Source: Phaseolus vulgaris (Eukaryota > Streptophyta > Magnoliopsida > Fabales > Fabaceae). From it: 64,000 bases of DNA. Positions within the stretch are counted from its first letter, which is position 1. Every line of letters begins with the position of its first letter. The notes below the pieces were generated by a model that was not told the origin of the DNA, searched no databases, and saw only the letters and a list, made by a program, of their open reading frames with translations. The DNA is taken from positions 15,896,698 through 15,960,697 of the forward strand of contig NC_023749.2 of assembly GCF_000499845.2 (NCBI RefSeq). The letters are read 5' to 3'. The position numbers and the translations under genes were made by a program. This document shows, in pieces, positions 19,686 to 31,604 of this stretch.

Positions 19686-22600
19686 ATGAGAAAGATGAGA
19701 AGCAACCGTTCAAGTCCCGTTGTTCCAGTTGCTACAGAAGGCGCCATGACCATGGCGCAGATGGTGGAGATCATGCGCGCGCTGCAGGCGAATGTGGAGG
19801 CCTCGCGCGTAGAACAAGCGAAGATGAATGAAGACTTGGTCGCCTCTCGGGCCAGGAATGAGGAGCTCAGCAAAGTGACCGAGGAGTTGCGTCAAGCTGT
19901 TCAGGAGCAGAGAGGACGCCCAGCTGTTGAAGAGGTCGCGCCGTCGTCGCCACCTCGCGTTTTCCCTATGCCGTTTGCTCAGGCGATCACAGACACGCCT
20001 ATTCCTGCGAGCGTAGTACCAGTGAAAGCTTCTTTCACCGGCGTGGAGGACCCTGAGGCACATCTCACCATGTTCCACACGCAGATGATGCTGTCAGGAG
20101 GCTCGGATGCTGTATATTGCAAGATGTTTGTGAGCACGCTCCAGGGAACAACGCTGGAATGGTTTGTGAGCTTGCTTACAGGTCACATAACCAACTTTCA
20201 ACAGTTTTCGAAGCTTTTCGTCGAGCAGTACATTGTGAACAAGGCGCCACCTAGGGTGTCTTATGACCTGTTCGACATAGGGCAATACCAGAGAGAGTCC
20301 CTCAGGGACTATCTGAATCGTTTTGGAGCACAGATGGTCCGCTCCCCTGCTAAAGACGAGGAGATGCTGGTATACGCCTTCAAAAAGGGCGTGCTGCCGG
20401 GACCTTTATGTGAGGCGTTGATTAGGGCACACCCCGCCACGTTTGCTGAGGTTAGGCGACTTGCGGTGACCCACATCGCCGACGAGAGTGAGGTCGCCGA
20501 GAAGAGAGGAAGCGTGGCCCTTGCTAGGCCACGAGCCCAGACTAGAATCCAGCCGCAGAGGGTGCTGGAGACAATGGCGGCCAAGAAGGATCAGAGGACT
20601 CGCCATCCTTATGATCCAAGAAAGAACAAGGGGAGGGGCCCAGGATGCCCCAAGGAGTATAATCGCCCACCAAAGCACAAGTTTGTCATGGGGTTGGCGG
20701 ATCTGATCGCCATTCCCAACATAGCAGCCAGGCTTAAGGCGCCTGAGAAAGTGAGCGATAAGGTGTTAGGACCAAAACCAGACGCCTGGTGTGAGTTCCA
20801 CTAGAGTTTTGGTCACACTGTTGATTCGTGTTTGGCCCTGGGATACCAGCTCGACGACCTGGTCAAGAGCGGTTTCTTGAATGATTACCTGCTGGACAGG
20901 AGGACGGGAGGTACGTCGAGCTCCCAGCCGACGAGTGGCGAGATTCAACAGCACGAGATGCCCACTCATGGCGAGATCCACACCATCGCTAGAGGATTCT
21001 CGGGTGGTGGATGCACTGCGTCACAGAGGAAGAAATACGCAAGGTCTGTGATGACGGTGGACATGTTCGAGGACCACTCCCCTGATGTGGACATCACGTT
21101 CACGAAAGAAGATCTCAGGGACGTTGTGCCTCACGACAACGATCCCATAGTTATCTCGCTCGTCACAGCGGGAAGGAAAGTCCATCGGGTACTGGTGGAC
21201 CAAGGAAGCTCGGCGGATGTGATGTTCTGGCCGACTTTCACGTAGTTGCAACTACCCCTTGACCAGCTAAGACCCTATGGAGGGTGCTTGTATGGTTTCG
21301 CTGGCGATCAGGTGGAGGTCAGGGGGTACATCGAGCTAAGAACAACGTTCACGAATGAGGTGGCCTCGAGGACGGAGAAAATCAAGTACCTCGTTGTGAA
21401 TGCCCCCTCAGCATATAACATTCTGTTGGGAAGACCAACCCTCAACAGAATAGGAGTTGTGCCCTCAACTAGGCACATGAAGGTGAAGTTACCATCGATG
21501 GAGGGGGTGGTGATCATCATCAGATCTGACCAAAAGGAGGCGAAGAAATGCTATGAGAATAGCCTCAAGAATAAGAGGTCAATAAGTTACATCACCACGA
21601 CACCGCCTCCTGGTGTGAAGCCCAAGCCAACAGAATGGCGAGTTGTTGATGCGGCGATGGAGGAGACCGGAGGCGATGTCACCATGGTGGATGCTGAGGT
21701 TGAGGGAGAGAGCGCCCGACGGGAGGAAGAGGCGAGGAACTGCCCAGAGGAAGCAAGGGAATTGGGAATCGCCAGGGCAGTGATCGCCAGGGAAACCAGA
21801 CCCAAACCCGTCGAGGAGTGGCTCGAAAGGGAGATCGGGGGAAAAGTCTTCAAGCTGGGAAGATCTTTGGAGGCTGGGCTCCAAGACCAGATCGCCAAGG
21901 TGATAGAACGGCATCTGGATGCTTTTGCATGGTCTGCTTCAGACATGCCGGGAATAGACCCCGATTTCTTGTGTCACCATTTGGCAATGGACACACAAGT
22001 TAGACCAGTGCGGCAGAGAAGAAGGAAATTTAACGAGGAGAGGAGGCAGGCGATCAGGGATGAAACACAGAAGCTCCTCGCCGCAGGCCATATCACGGAA
22101 GTCCAGTACCTTGAGTGGTTGGCCAATGTCGTACTGGTGAAGAAAAGCAATGGGAAGTGGCGCATGTGCGTCGACTTCACTGACCTGAACAAGGCTTGCC
22201 CAAAGGATTCGTACCCTTTGCCAAGCATAGATGCCCTGGTCGACAGTGCAGTAGGGTGCAAGTTGCTGAGCTTTCTGGACGCCTTCTCGGGGTATAATCA
22301 GATAAAGATGCATCCTATGGATGAAGAGAAAACTGCCTTCATGACTGAGAGGTCGTGTTACTGTTACAAGGTGATGCCCTTTGGGCTGAAGAATGCGGGG
22401 GCCACGTACCAAAGATTGATGGATAAGGTACTTGCACCAATGCTGGGAAGGAATGTGCAAGCGTACGTAGATGATATGGTCGTGGCCTCGCCAGAAAAGA
22501 GTAAGCACATTGCGGATCTGGAGGAGTTGTTCACCACAATCGCCAAGTTCAGATTAAAGCTGAACCCCGAGAAGTGCATTTTTGGCGTGGAGGCAGGGAA

Positions 22601-25121
22601 GTTCTTGGGATTCCTCTTAACTGAAAGAGGAATAGAGGCAAATCCTGATAAATGTGCTTCCATTTTGGCGATGAGGAGCCCAGCTACCGTGAAGGAGGTG
22701 CAGCAACTTACAGGTCGGATGGCCGCCCTGTCTCGTTTCGTATCGGCTAGCGGAGAGAAAGGCCATCCGTACTTCCAGTGTTTAAGGCGAAACAATAAGT
22801 TTGCCTGGACGAAGGAGTGTGAAGAGGCCTTGGTCAAGCTTAAAGAGTACTTGGCGAGCCCGCCGGTTTTGTGTAAACCCTTGGTGGGAACCCCTCTCAG
22901 GTTGTATTTTGCTGTGACGGAGAGAGTGGTGAGTGCGGTGCTCGCCCAAGATCAAGACCAGGCTCAGAAGCCTATTTATTTCGTCAGCAAGGTGTTGCAA
23001 GGCCCGGAGGTGAGGTACCAGGCCTTGGAGAAAGCTGCACTGGCTGTAGTATTTTCGGCGAGGAGGTTGCGCCACTATTTTCACAGTTTTACAGTGCTGG
23101 TGATGATCGACTTGCCCATCCAGAAAGTCCTGAAGAAGCCTGATGTAGCTGGGAGAATGGTGAAGTGAGCGGTAGAGCTGTCGGAGTTCGACATCAAGTA
23201 CGAGCCCCGAGGTCCGATCAAGGGGCTGATTTTCGCTGATTTTGTGGTCGAGCTCTCGTCGGAAGCAGCACGAGTTGAAGGGGATGATTTTCGTTGGGTG
23301 CTCTCGGTGGACGGATCGTCAAACCAGCAGGGTAGCAGTGCTGGAGTCATTCTAGAAGGGCCCAACGACGTGCTGATAGAACAATCCCTGAGGTTTGCCT
23401 TCAAAGCCAGCAACAATCAAGCAGAGTATGAGGCGTTGATCGCCGAAATCTTGCTGGCCAAGGAGATGGGAGCTAGGGTGCTAATGGCTAAGAGTGACTC
23501 GTTATTAGTCACGGGACAAGTAACAGGCGAGTTCCAGGCCAAGGATCCACAAATGGCGGCTTACTTGGAGTATGTGCAGGAGTTGCAGAGTTCCTTTGTC
23601 TCGTTTGAAGTGGTGCATGTGCCCAGAGAGCAGAATGCCCGAGCAGACTTGCTGGCTAAGCTCGCCAGTTCGGGAAAGGGGGGTAGGCAGAGGACAGTGA
23701 TCCAAGAAACTCTGAAGACGCCTAGAGCATTTGTGGCATACCACCTGGTTCTTTAGATAAGCAAGTCGACAGAGAAAGCGGCGAGGAGTCACAGGTCCTT
23801 GACTCAGGAGACCTTGAGATCGCCGAGAATAAGAGCATGTCGGGGGGAGAGGGTGAACATGACGCAGGTCTATGCCACGCATGAGCCAGACACATGGATA
23901 ACACAGTACCAGCGCTGCCTGGCAGATGGCCTTCTCCCGCTGGATCCGACGGAGGCTAGGAAGATAAAGAAGAACTCCAGCAAGTTCACCATGATTGATG
24001 GCGAGTTATACAGATTTGGGTTCACACACCCACTCCTAGAATGTGTGCACGGAGAAAAATGTACAAGAATTATGGCCGAGCTCCACGAAGGGATATGTGG
24101 AAGTTATGTCGGGGGTCGAGCTCTAGCTGCAAGAACTCTCCGTGCAGGTTATTACTGGCCAACGATGAGGGAGGACTGCAAGAGGTATGCACAGTGTTGC
24201 AAGCAATGTCAGCAGCACGCCGATTGGCACAAGGCGCCTCCAGAGGAGTTAAAGTCAATTTACAGCCCTTGGCCGTTTCATACGTGGGGAATTGACATCC
24301 TGGGACCTTTCCCATTGGCGATCAGGCATATGAAGTACTTGGTGGTGGCGATTGAATACTTCACCAAGTGGATCGAAGCAGAACCAGTAGCCCAGATCAC
24401 CGCACACAAGATTGAGAGCTTTGTATGGAAAAACATCGTGTGCCGGTTTGGTGTGCCTAAGCGCCTGGTGTCAGATAACGGGACTCAGTTTGCAAGTCAC
24501 CTACTGAAGAAGCTGTGCGAGGAGGTGGGAATCCAGTAGGTGTTTGCATCCGTCGAGCACCCTCAGACAAATGGCCAAGTAGAGTCTGCCAATCGGGTGT
24601 TGCTAAGAGGCTTGAAGAGAAGGCTAGAGAAAGCCAAGGGATCGTGGGCTGAAGAGGTGCCCCGCAAAGTTTGGGCGTACCACACCACCGAGCAGTCAGG
24701 AACCCACGAGACCCCGTTTAGCTTGGTCTATGGATGTGATGCAATGATTCCAGTGGAAATCCAGGAGAGCTCGCCGAGACTGCAGAACTTTGTGGCGGAA
24801 GACTCGAACGAAGAAAGAAGGTTGAATCTGGATTTACTGGATGAGGTCAGGGAGGAGGCAAGGGTAAAGGCTGAGGCAGTGAAAAGGAGGATTGAGCAAA
24901 GGTACAACTCGAAGGTGATGCCAAGGCAGTTTAGAGAGGGCGACCTAGTGATGAGGAAGGCCCACCAGTATGAGATGGAAAACAAGTTATCGCCTAAGTG
25001 GACAGGATCGTTCAGAATAACCGAGGCGCTCGGGAACAGCGCCTACCACTTAGAGACGTTGGAAGAAGGGGCGATTCCTCGCACTTGGAACGCCACACAC
25101 CTCAAGTTATATTACAGTTAA
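19686..25121 (+). pseudogene. Tat-A gag-pol polyprotein, one frame with five stops
   Basis: A single 1,812-codon frame holds gag and pol. Gag (about residues 1-372) shows FPMPFAQAI, then TGVEDPEAHL, and has no CCHC knuckle. Protease has VLVDQGSSADVM (about 500). RT has VDFTDLNKACPKD and YVDDM (about 927). The RT-linked RNase H lacks the usual first Asp. A second, archaeal-type RNase H (about 1,200-1,340) keeps SVDGSS, NQAEYEAL, KSDSLL and ARADLLA. Integrase has an HHCC finger, WGIDILGPF, SDNGTQF and NGQVE. Stops lie at 20802, 21243, 23166, 23754 and 24537; I see no frameshift. The dual RNase H layout is characteristic of Tat-lineage elements. Confidence 0.92.
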
Positions 25122-25279
25122 AGCATTGTAAGTAAAAACGAACATGAAGAGATTTGCAAGCTTTCTGTTAAAACAGTTTGAAGGGGGCACTCTTTTTTCC
25201 CTAAGGAGGGTTTTTACTGAGGCCACCCAATAAAGAAGAGTTTTCAAAGAGTTTAAAGCTTCTAAGATTGCATGCTTGT
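25122..25279 (+). other. Tat-A 3' region before Crm-2
   Basis: Short non-coding stretch after integrase. It carries the phrase ctcttttttccctaaggagg, also found at the equivalent place in Tat-B. The TSD CTTGT of Crm-2 ends it at 25275-25279. Confidence 0.7.
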
Positions 25280-26006
25280 TGATGGAGGAGGGCCCAAGCT
25301 CACCACACGATGAAAGCCAAGCCTCCAAGACTAGACGGTCTAACCTATGATGAGGAGCGTCTAGACTCAAAAAGGAGCGTCTAGCCCATGAAGAGGAGCG
25401 TCTAGGCCATGATGAGGAGCGGCTACATAAGGAGCGTCTAGGCCATGATGAGGATTCCTTCTAGATCGTCTAGCTTCACATACACATGGGTCAAAGCTAC
25501 GGTTTTGGGAAGAGAAGACCTTTGTAATTGTTACATAAAGGCCCATTAGGGGTGCTTAGTAATTAGAGTAGTGTAGAAAGCATATTTGTGTGAACATTCT
25601 AGAAAGACCATGGAGGGGGTGAGCATAAAAACTAGACACACCCCTCCCCATGTGCTCATTTGTGCACCCATGTGCCATGTGCACCCATGTGCTTCACATT
25701 TACATTTCATTTGGCTAGCATTAGGGTTGCATTATGGTCCTCCTTAGCCTATAAAAGGAGGAGCCAACACCTTGTATTTTCAAGTTTATTGTGAGTAAAG
25801 TTATGCTGCCAATTTGTGCTCAACTTTGCTTCTCCCTAGAATCCTAAGCTCTAAACTTCAATTCCTTCATCTTTTCCCTTGAGCTGGCCGAACCACTCAA
25901 TACCCATACCTATCATGCACCTACAAGATCAACACCACTCTTAGGAGGATCTTGCTCACTCTCATTCATTGCTTCCGCCCCATACTCTACATTGATCCAA
26001 GAAGAA
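25280..26006 (+). repeat. Crm-2 5' LTR (3' end truncated)
   Basis: About 727 bp. GAGCGTCTAG-type units run at 25376-25445; TATAAAAG lies at 25750-25757. It breaks after aagaa at about 26006, where Crm-3 continues cttcatgaaaatgccatca, and joins gag sequence directly. Confidence 0.88.
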
Positions 26007-27882
26007 TGATTTGGTTCAACTTTGCATTAAAGTTGAACAACAAAATTTGCGCAAAACTTCAAGTCTAAGGGTGGGTTCTTACTCCAACTCTTATCCCAAG
26101 AAAGACTTTAAAAGGGAGGGTAGTACACCTAGAGACGAATCCAAAGAAACTACCAAACCCTTAGTGAAAGATGCCTCCACCCCATACATCCGTGCTAGGG
26201 ACACCAAGTGTTTTAAATGTTTTGGAAGAGGGCATGTGCAAGCGCAATGTCCAAACCAAAGGGTTTTGTTTTTAAAAGGAAAAGATGAGTACACAAGTGG
26301 TGAGGATGAACCTAGTACTCAAGAAAAAGGGGACGGAGAAAGGATAAATCCTTTGGAGGGGGACTTATTGATGATTCAAAGAATCCTCCACAATCAACCT
26401 AGTGCATCCAACGAGACACAACGAGAGAACATTTTTCATACTAGATGCAATGTTTTAGAAAATATATGCTCTCTTATTGTGGATGGTGGGTCATGCTGCA
26501 ATTGCTGTAGCACTAGATTGATTGAAAAATTAAAACTACAAGTAGTTCCTCATCCAAAACCGTACAATTTACAATGGATCAATGAGGATGGAGAACTACG
26601 TGTAGACAAACAAGTGGAAATCGAGCTTTCTATAGGTAACTACAAAGACAATGTTTTATGTGATGTAGTACATATGGAAGCTTGCCACATCTTATTAGGT
26701 AGACCATGGCAATTTGATAAGAAAACCTCCCATAATGGTCTAACTAACGAGATTTCTTTCATCCACAAGCACAAAAGATTTGTACTTAGCCCTTTACCAC
26801 ATTCCCAAGTGGTAAAAGACCAAATACAAATGAAACACAAAAGGGATGAAGAAAAAATAGAAAAAGAGAAAAATTTTGGGAAACAAAAGGCGTGGGAGAA
26901 TAGTGTTCCTTCCCACAAGGTCATTCAACAAGTCAAGCACATTGACAATACCTTTACAAACATGCTTCTTGTTGAACAACCTAGCCTTTCCTTTTGTAAA
27001 GGAACACTCGCAAGCATAAGCACAAAAGAAAAGTCTTTAAAAGAAGCTTGCATAGATCAAGACTATTTCTCAAATGTGTTAAGATACCCCCAAAGGAATG
27101 ACAAGTTATCTATAAGCACCTACCAATTTTTGTATGAAGTAGTGCCTAGAACAACTTGCCATGTCTTATTGAGACAACCATTGCAAAAGGTACAAATTTT
27201 CATAAACCATGGTTGTACCAACGAGACTCTCTTGGCACATAAGAGAAAAAGTCTACAAGAAGGAGAACTCATGGGACAAATGAGAGTTGATAAAACTCTA
27301 GAGCTTTTAAGGGGAAAACTTTTGTCACCCATGAGAAAAGAAGTTCAAAGACATTACTTTAGGTATACCTCTTGTTTTCAAACTACACCTAAAGCAAAGT
27401 CCCAAGAACTCTATCCTCCTTCGCCTTTTGTAAAAGATCATTGGGAAGCCACACATTTCACATTAGAGCTTCCTAGGACGACAAAAGGTCTTGATTCTTT
27501 CTTCATGGAAGTGGATAAACTCTTCTTAAGAAAAGTGACAAGCCTCCATGATTTATTTTCAAAAATAAGGGATAGAGCTCCAAAATTTGAAAACATAGCT
27601 CTCCCTTCTATGCTTCATGAAATCATGAGGGACACCCACAATTCTTGGGATAAGAATCCTTTTCTTTTTATGCATGCATACAATGGAGTAGTCCACAAGA
27701 TTACTCATATCTCTCCATTTGAAGTTGTATGTGAACATAGTCCTCTTGCCTTTTTAAAGTTGTCACCATTTCCTAAAGGGATTATGCCTAAGGAAAAAGT
27801 AACTACTTTTGGAAATTTTAGAAAACATAAGAGGATTAGAAGGCACCTACAACCATCAAAGGGAAGCATTGTGAGAAGTTGA
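26007..27882 (+). pseudogene. Crm-2 mosaic gag-protease-integrase frame
   Basis: One open frame of about 623 codons. It starts in late gag (LVQLCIKVEQQ), then CCHC knuckle (CFKCFGRGHVQAQC), then the protease site, altered from VDSGSS to VDGGSC. Post-protease sequence follows to [15 protein letters not shown] and RNase H are missing. A second, diverged copy of the post-protease motif appears (EVVPRTTCHVLLRQP versus [15 protein letters not shown]), then shortened integrase pieces (MRVDKTLELLRGK, LELPRTTKGLDSFF, AYNGVVHKITHISPFEVV). The integrase D-D-E core is not complete. It ends at a TGA at 27880. Long open length despite several joins makes a once-translated non-autonomous element possible. 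Confidence 0.8.
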
Positions 27883-28166
27883 CCAAAACAAGAGAAAAAC
27901 AAAGATGGCAACTTCACACAATTAATTGTTCTCCAAATACTCACTCTAACTCCTTTGCTTTGTTTCAAGATTCTCATAGGTTGATATTTGATCCGGGAGG
28001 ACACACCTTGACGAAGCAAGAGGCTGCTATCCGAGATCAAGTTAGCAAATCTGAGGATAGATCTTTTCCCGAAGGAGGAGATGATGGACACCATCCAGCC
28101 ACAACAAGCCCCCTCAAAAGCAAAAGCTTTGGATTTGAGGACAAATCCTTTTCAAGAGGGAGGGGA
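27883..28166 (+). other. Crm-2 pol tail remnant and polypurine tract
   Basis: Diverged tail with a remnant of the LDLRTNPFQ peptide near 28129-28155 in a shifted frame, then the purine run agagggagggga just before the 3' LTR. Confidence 0.7.
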
Positions 28167-28903
28167 TGATGGAGGAGGGCCCGAGCTCACCACACGATGA
28201 AAGCCAAGCCTCCAAGACTAGATGGTCTAACCTATGATGAGGAGCGTCTAGACTCAAAAAGGAGCGTCTAGACTCAAAAAGGAGCGTCTAGCCCATGAAG
28301 AGGAGCGTCTAGGCCATGATGAGGAGCGGCTACATAAGGAGCGTCTAGGCCATGATGAGGATTCCTTCTAGACCGTCTAGCTTCACATACACATGGGTCA
28401 AAGCTACGGTTTTGGGAAGAGAAGACCTTTGTAATTGTTACATAAAGGCCCATTAGGGGTGCTTAGTAATTAGAGTAGTGTAGAAAGCATACTTGTGTGA
28501 ACATTCTAGAAAGACCATGGAGGGGGTGAGCATAAAAACTCCCCATGTGCTCATTTGTGCACCCATGTGCTTCACATTTACATATCATTTGGCTAGCATT
28601 AGGGTTGCATTATGGTCCTCCTTAGCCTATAAAAGGAGGAGCCTACACCTTGTATTTTCAAGTTTATTGTGAGTAAAGTTATGCTGCCAATTTGTGCTCA
28701 ACTTTGCTTCTCCCTAGAATCCTAGGCTCTAAACTTCAATTCCTTCATCTTTTCCCTTGAGCTGGCCGAACCACTCAATACCCATACCTACCATGCACCT
28801 ACAAGATCAACACCACTCTTAGGAGGATCTTGCTCACTCTCATTCATTGCTTCCGCCCCATACTCTACATTGATTCAAGAAGAACTTCATGAAAATGCCA
28901 TCA
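28167..28903 (+). repeat. Crm-2 3' LTR
   Basis: 737 bp, complete TGATGG...CCATCA. It has one more copy of the 20-bp gactcaaaaaggagcgtcta unit than the 5' LTR and lacks a ~27-bp stretch present around 25636-25690 there. Confidence 0.9.
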
Positions 28904-30183
28904 CTTGTTGTTTCGAAAGTTGTAGTAAAAAGACCTTATCACTCGTACGTGATTCAAGGCAAGTTTAAAGTTATGCTGCATGCTTTCTAAGTAAAAGTTT
29001 TGAAGTCTCCATCGCCTTTCGGCGATTGGCGGCATCAGTTAAAGTTTTAAAGTCCTCATCTTCTTTCGGCGATCGGAGGCACCAGCGATAGAAAAAGACC
29101 TCCTCGCCCTCGAGCGAGTGCAGGCGAGAAAGAGTAAAAGACCTCCTCGCCGTCGAGCGAGTTCAGGCGAGAAAAAGTCCTCAGTGCATCCAGGGGGAGG
29201 AGATGTACACCCTGGGCAGGTTGAGGCACTAGATAAAGTCCTTCTCGCCGTCGAACGAGTTCAGGCGAGAAAAAGTCCTCAGTGCATCCAGGGGGAGGAG
29301 ATGTACACCCTGGGCAAGTTGAGGCACCAGATAAAGTCGTTCTCGCCGTCGAGCGAGTTCAGGCGAGAAAAAGTCCTCAGTGCATCCAGGGGGGAGGAGA
29401 TGTACACCCTGGGCAAGTTGAGGCACCAGATAAAGTCCTTCTCGCCGTCGAGCGAGTTCAGGCCGGATAAAGTCCTTCTCACCTCAGAGTGAGTTCAAGC
29501 AAGATAAAATCCTTCTCGTCTTGAACGAGTTCAGGTATGGCGTGAAGGGTGGGAAAAGTTTAAAAGGATGGCTAAGGTAGGTTCAAAGAGAACGCCTCGC
29601 TGTTCGGCTTATTGTTCTGAAACTCAGGGAGGTAGAGAAGGATCCGAAAGGCGCCTCTACCCCCAGATGAGGGAACAATAGCCAAGTTATGAAGGCAAAG
29701 AAAGCTTACATCGCCAGAACCCTATGGCGATCAGAGGAATTCCAGGCGATGACAGGAGTAAAGGCTAACCTTGCCAGGCAGATCAGGTAAACTGTATTGT
29801 AATACCAGTTTAAGTTAAAACCTGCTGCCTAGTAAGTAGCTAATTGCCTTAAGTTTGCAAGTTACGTTAAATGTCATCATTTGAAGGTTAATAAGTTGCT
29901 CAAGTTTTACTTTGAGTTAACAGTTGATGAATTGTTATAAGATTGATAGTTTGCTCAAGTTCAAAGCAGTGAGTAAACGGTTAAGCCCGAGGAATCGATG
30001 GGTTGATTTGTTTAAGCAAGTTTCACCAGATGAGTTGATCAACCATACAGCAAGGTACAAAAGCAGAAGAAGTCATATGAAAGCAGTGTCAGTTCAAATA
30101 CATAAGAAGAAGAGTTGCAAGTAAAGTTCGTTCAAACAGAAATAAGCGCTAAGTCTCAAAAAACAAGCGATGGAGGGAAGTGA
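28904..30183 (+). repeat. Tat-A 3' spacer with 98-bp tandem repeats
   Basis: Non-coding region between integrase and the antisense gene. Three copies of a 98-bp unit begin at 29182, 29280 and 29378 (start cagtgcatccaggggg), each ending in the gagcgagttcaggcgagaaa theme. Simpler ctcgcc...gagcgag motifs lie on both sides (29090-29180, 29460-29530). From 29540 to 30183 I see no repeat or gene; the piece near 29600-29660 matches Tat-B around 13560-13640 in reverse. Confidence 0.85.
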
Positions 30184-30905
30184 TTAATCTCCGGAGGGCA
30201 CGATCTTCCCATCCACCACTTCGTTGCAGATGGACACCATGGTCAGATCCAGCTCGGGGTATTGGCAAGCAACTTGCTCCAAAGCGGCGTCGAACCCGGC
30301 GGCAAGGACTTGGGCGGAGTTTTGCTCGAGCTCTTCGGTTTGTTTCTTCAGCTCTTCAGTTTCCCCGCGAGCTTGAGCAAGGTCTTCAGCAACCTTTTTG
30401 CCTTCGTCCCGCGCCTGGGCCAGCTCTGCAGTAGTTTTCTTGTTTTCCTCTTGAGCTTTGGCGAGCTCAGCCACGGCGTCGTCCCTCTCCTTCTCGACCT
30501 TCCCGAGGAGGACCTCCCGATCAGCTGACCTCTTTTCAAGGTTCTCCACCTTGGCTGCATCTGCTTTCATTGATGCCTCCAAGTTGGCCACCTTAAGCCT
30601 GTAGGGTATCAGCCTACTCTGCAGCTCAATTTTCTCTTGAGCTATGAGGTGTAGTTTTTGGCACAGATCGGAGGCCTCCTTACGCGCGCCCCTTAGCTCA
30701 GCGCTCATGGCGTCCTCCAGCCTTGAATGATCGATTTCTGCCACCATCAGGTTGCAAGACAGTTTTTCTGCCTCCATCCTTATCAGGTGGTTTGCCTCCT
30801 TGAGCGCCACGTTCTCGTCTTGAAGCTTCTTGCCCAAGTTCTTCACAGCCTTCATTATGATTGAGGGGAGATCCTCTGCCATCATCTTCAGTTTGGCTGT
30901 GAAGG
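30184..30905 (-). pseudogene. Tat-A antisense gene, C-terminal coiled-coil part
   Basis: Continuation of the gene at 38662-40519 after Crm-3; the frame matches across the TSD. It encodes TAKLKMMAEDLPSII, then a long Glu/Lys/Ala coiled coil (KLHLIAQEKIELQSRL, KRSADREVLLGKVEKERD), and ends VVDGKIVPSGD with TAA at 30184. About 240 residues align without gap trouble to the Tat-B copy. This part has no stop of its own. Confidence 0.85.
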
Positions 30906-31604
30906 TGATGGAGGAGGGCCAAGCACATCTAGCCATGGGAGCCAAAGCCCACCCCATGAAGAGCGTCTAGACCAAGGAGAGCGTCTAGCTCCAAGGAATG
31001 AGCGTCTAGACCGTGAAGAAGGGAAACGTCTACCCATGGAGCGTCTAGGTGTGGCACTAGACCGTCTAGGTCCTTTCACAAGATCAATGGCTAAGCATGT
31101 ACAAGCACAAGTGGAAGAAGCCACGGATGGAAGAGAGAAAGCCTTGTATATGTTGCATCAAGGCCCAATAGGGGTACTTAGTAGATAGGGTAGTGTAGAA
31201 ATTATTTTGAAATGAAACCTTCTAGAACTTTGCTAGGTGTGACCGGTCATGGCACATGGCATAGCTTTGCATTTCATTTGGTTTACATTTCATTAAGCAT
31301 TAGCTTAGGATTTACGTCCCAAATAGCCTATAAATAGGGAGGCTATCTCATGTATTTTGCAAGTTTATTGTGAGTAAAGTTATGCTGCCAATTTGTGCTC
31401 AACTTTGCTTCTCCCTAGAATCCTAGGCTCTAAACTTCAATTCCTTCATCTTTTCCCTTGAGCTGGCCGAACCACTCAATACCCATACTTATCATGCACC
31501 TACAAGATCAACACCACTCTTAGGAGGATCTTGCTCACTCTCATTCATTGCTTCCGCCCCATACTCTACATTGATTCAAGAAGAACTTCATGAAAATGCC
31601 ATCA
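30906..31604 (+). repeat. Crm-3 5' LTR
   Basis: 699 bp. U3 has four to five GAGCGTCTAG-type units (30960-31065). TATAAATA at 31329-31336. It has one 18-bp unit fewer than its 3' LTR. Confidence 0.93.
31329..31336 (+). promoter_or_regulatory. TATA box of Crm-3 5' LTR
   Basis: TATAAATA in cctataaatagggagg. The same site is at 38386-38393 (3' LTR) and 44230-44237 (Crm-4), and on the minus strand at 18654-18661 (Crm-1). Confidence 0.75.

Larger units (their letters stand above)
25280..28903 (+). mobile_element. Crm-2: short mosaic, non-autonomous chromovirus-like element
   Basis: 3.6 kb, bounded by LTRs beginning TGATGGAGGAGGG, with the perfect TSD CTTGT (25275-25279 and 28904-28908). The 5' LTR has lost its last ~17 bp together with the primer site, leader and first part of gag. 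What remains inside is one 623-codon frame made of gag/protease and integrase pieces, with no RT or RNase H. LTR families differ slightly from Crm-1 and Crm-3: the U3 opens with cccaagctcaccacacgatg. LTR indels suggest it is older than Crm-3. Confidence 0.92.
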
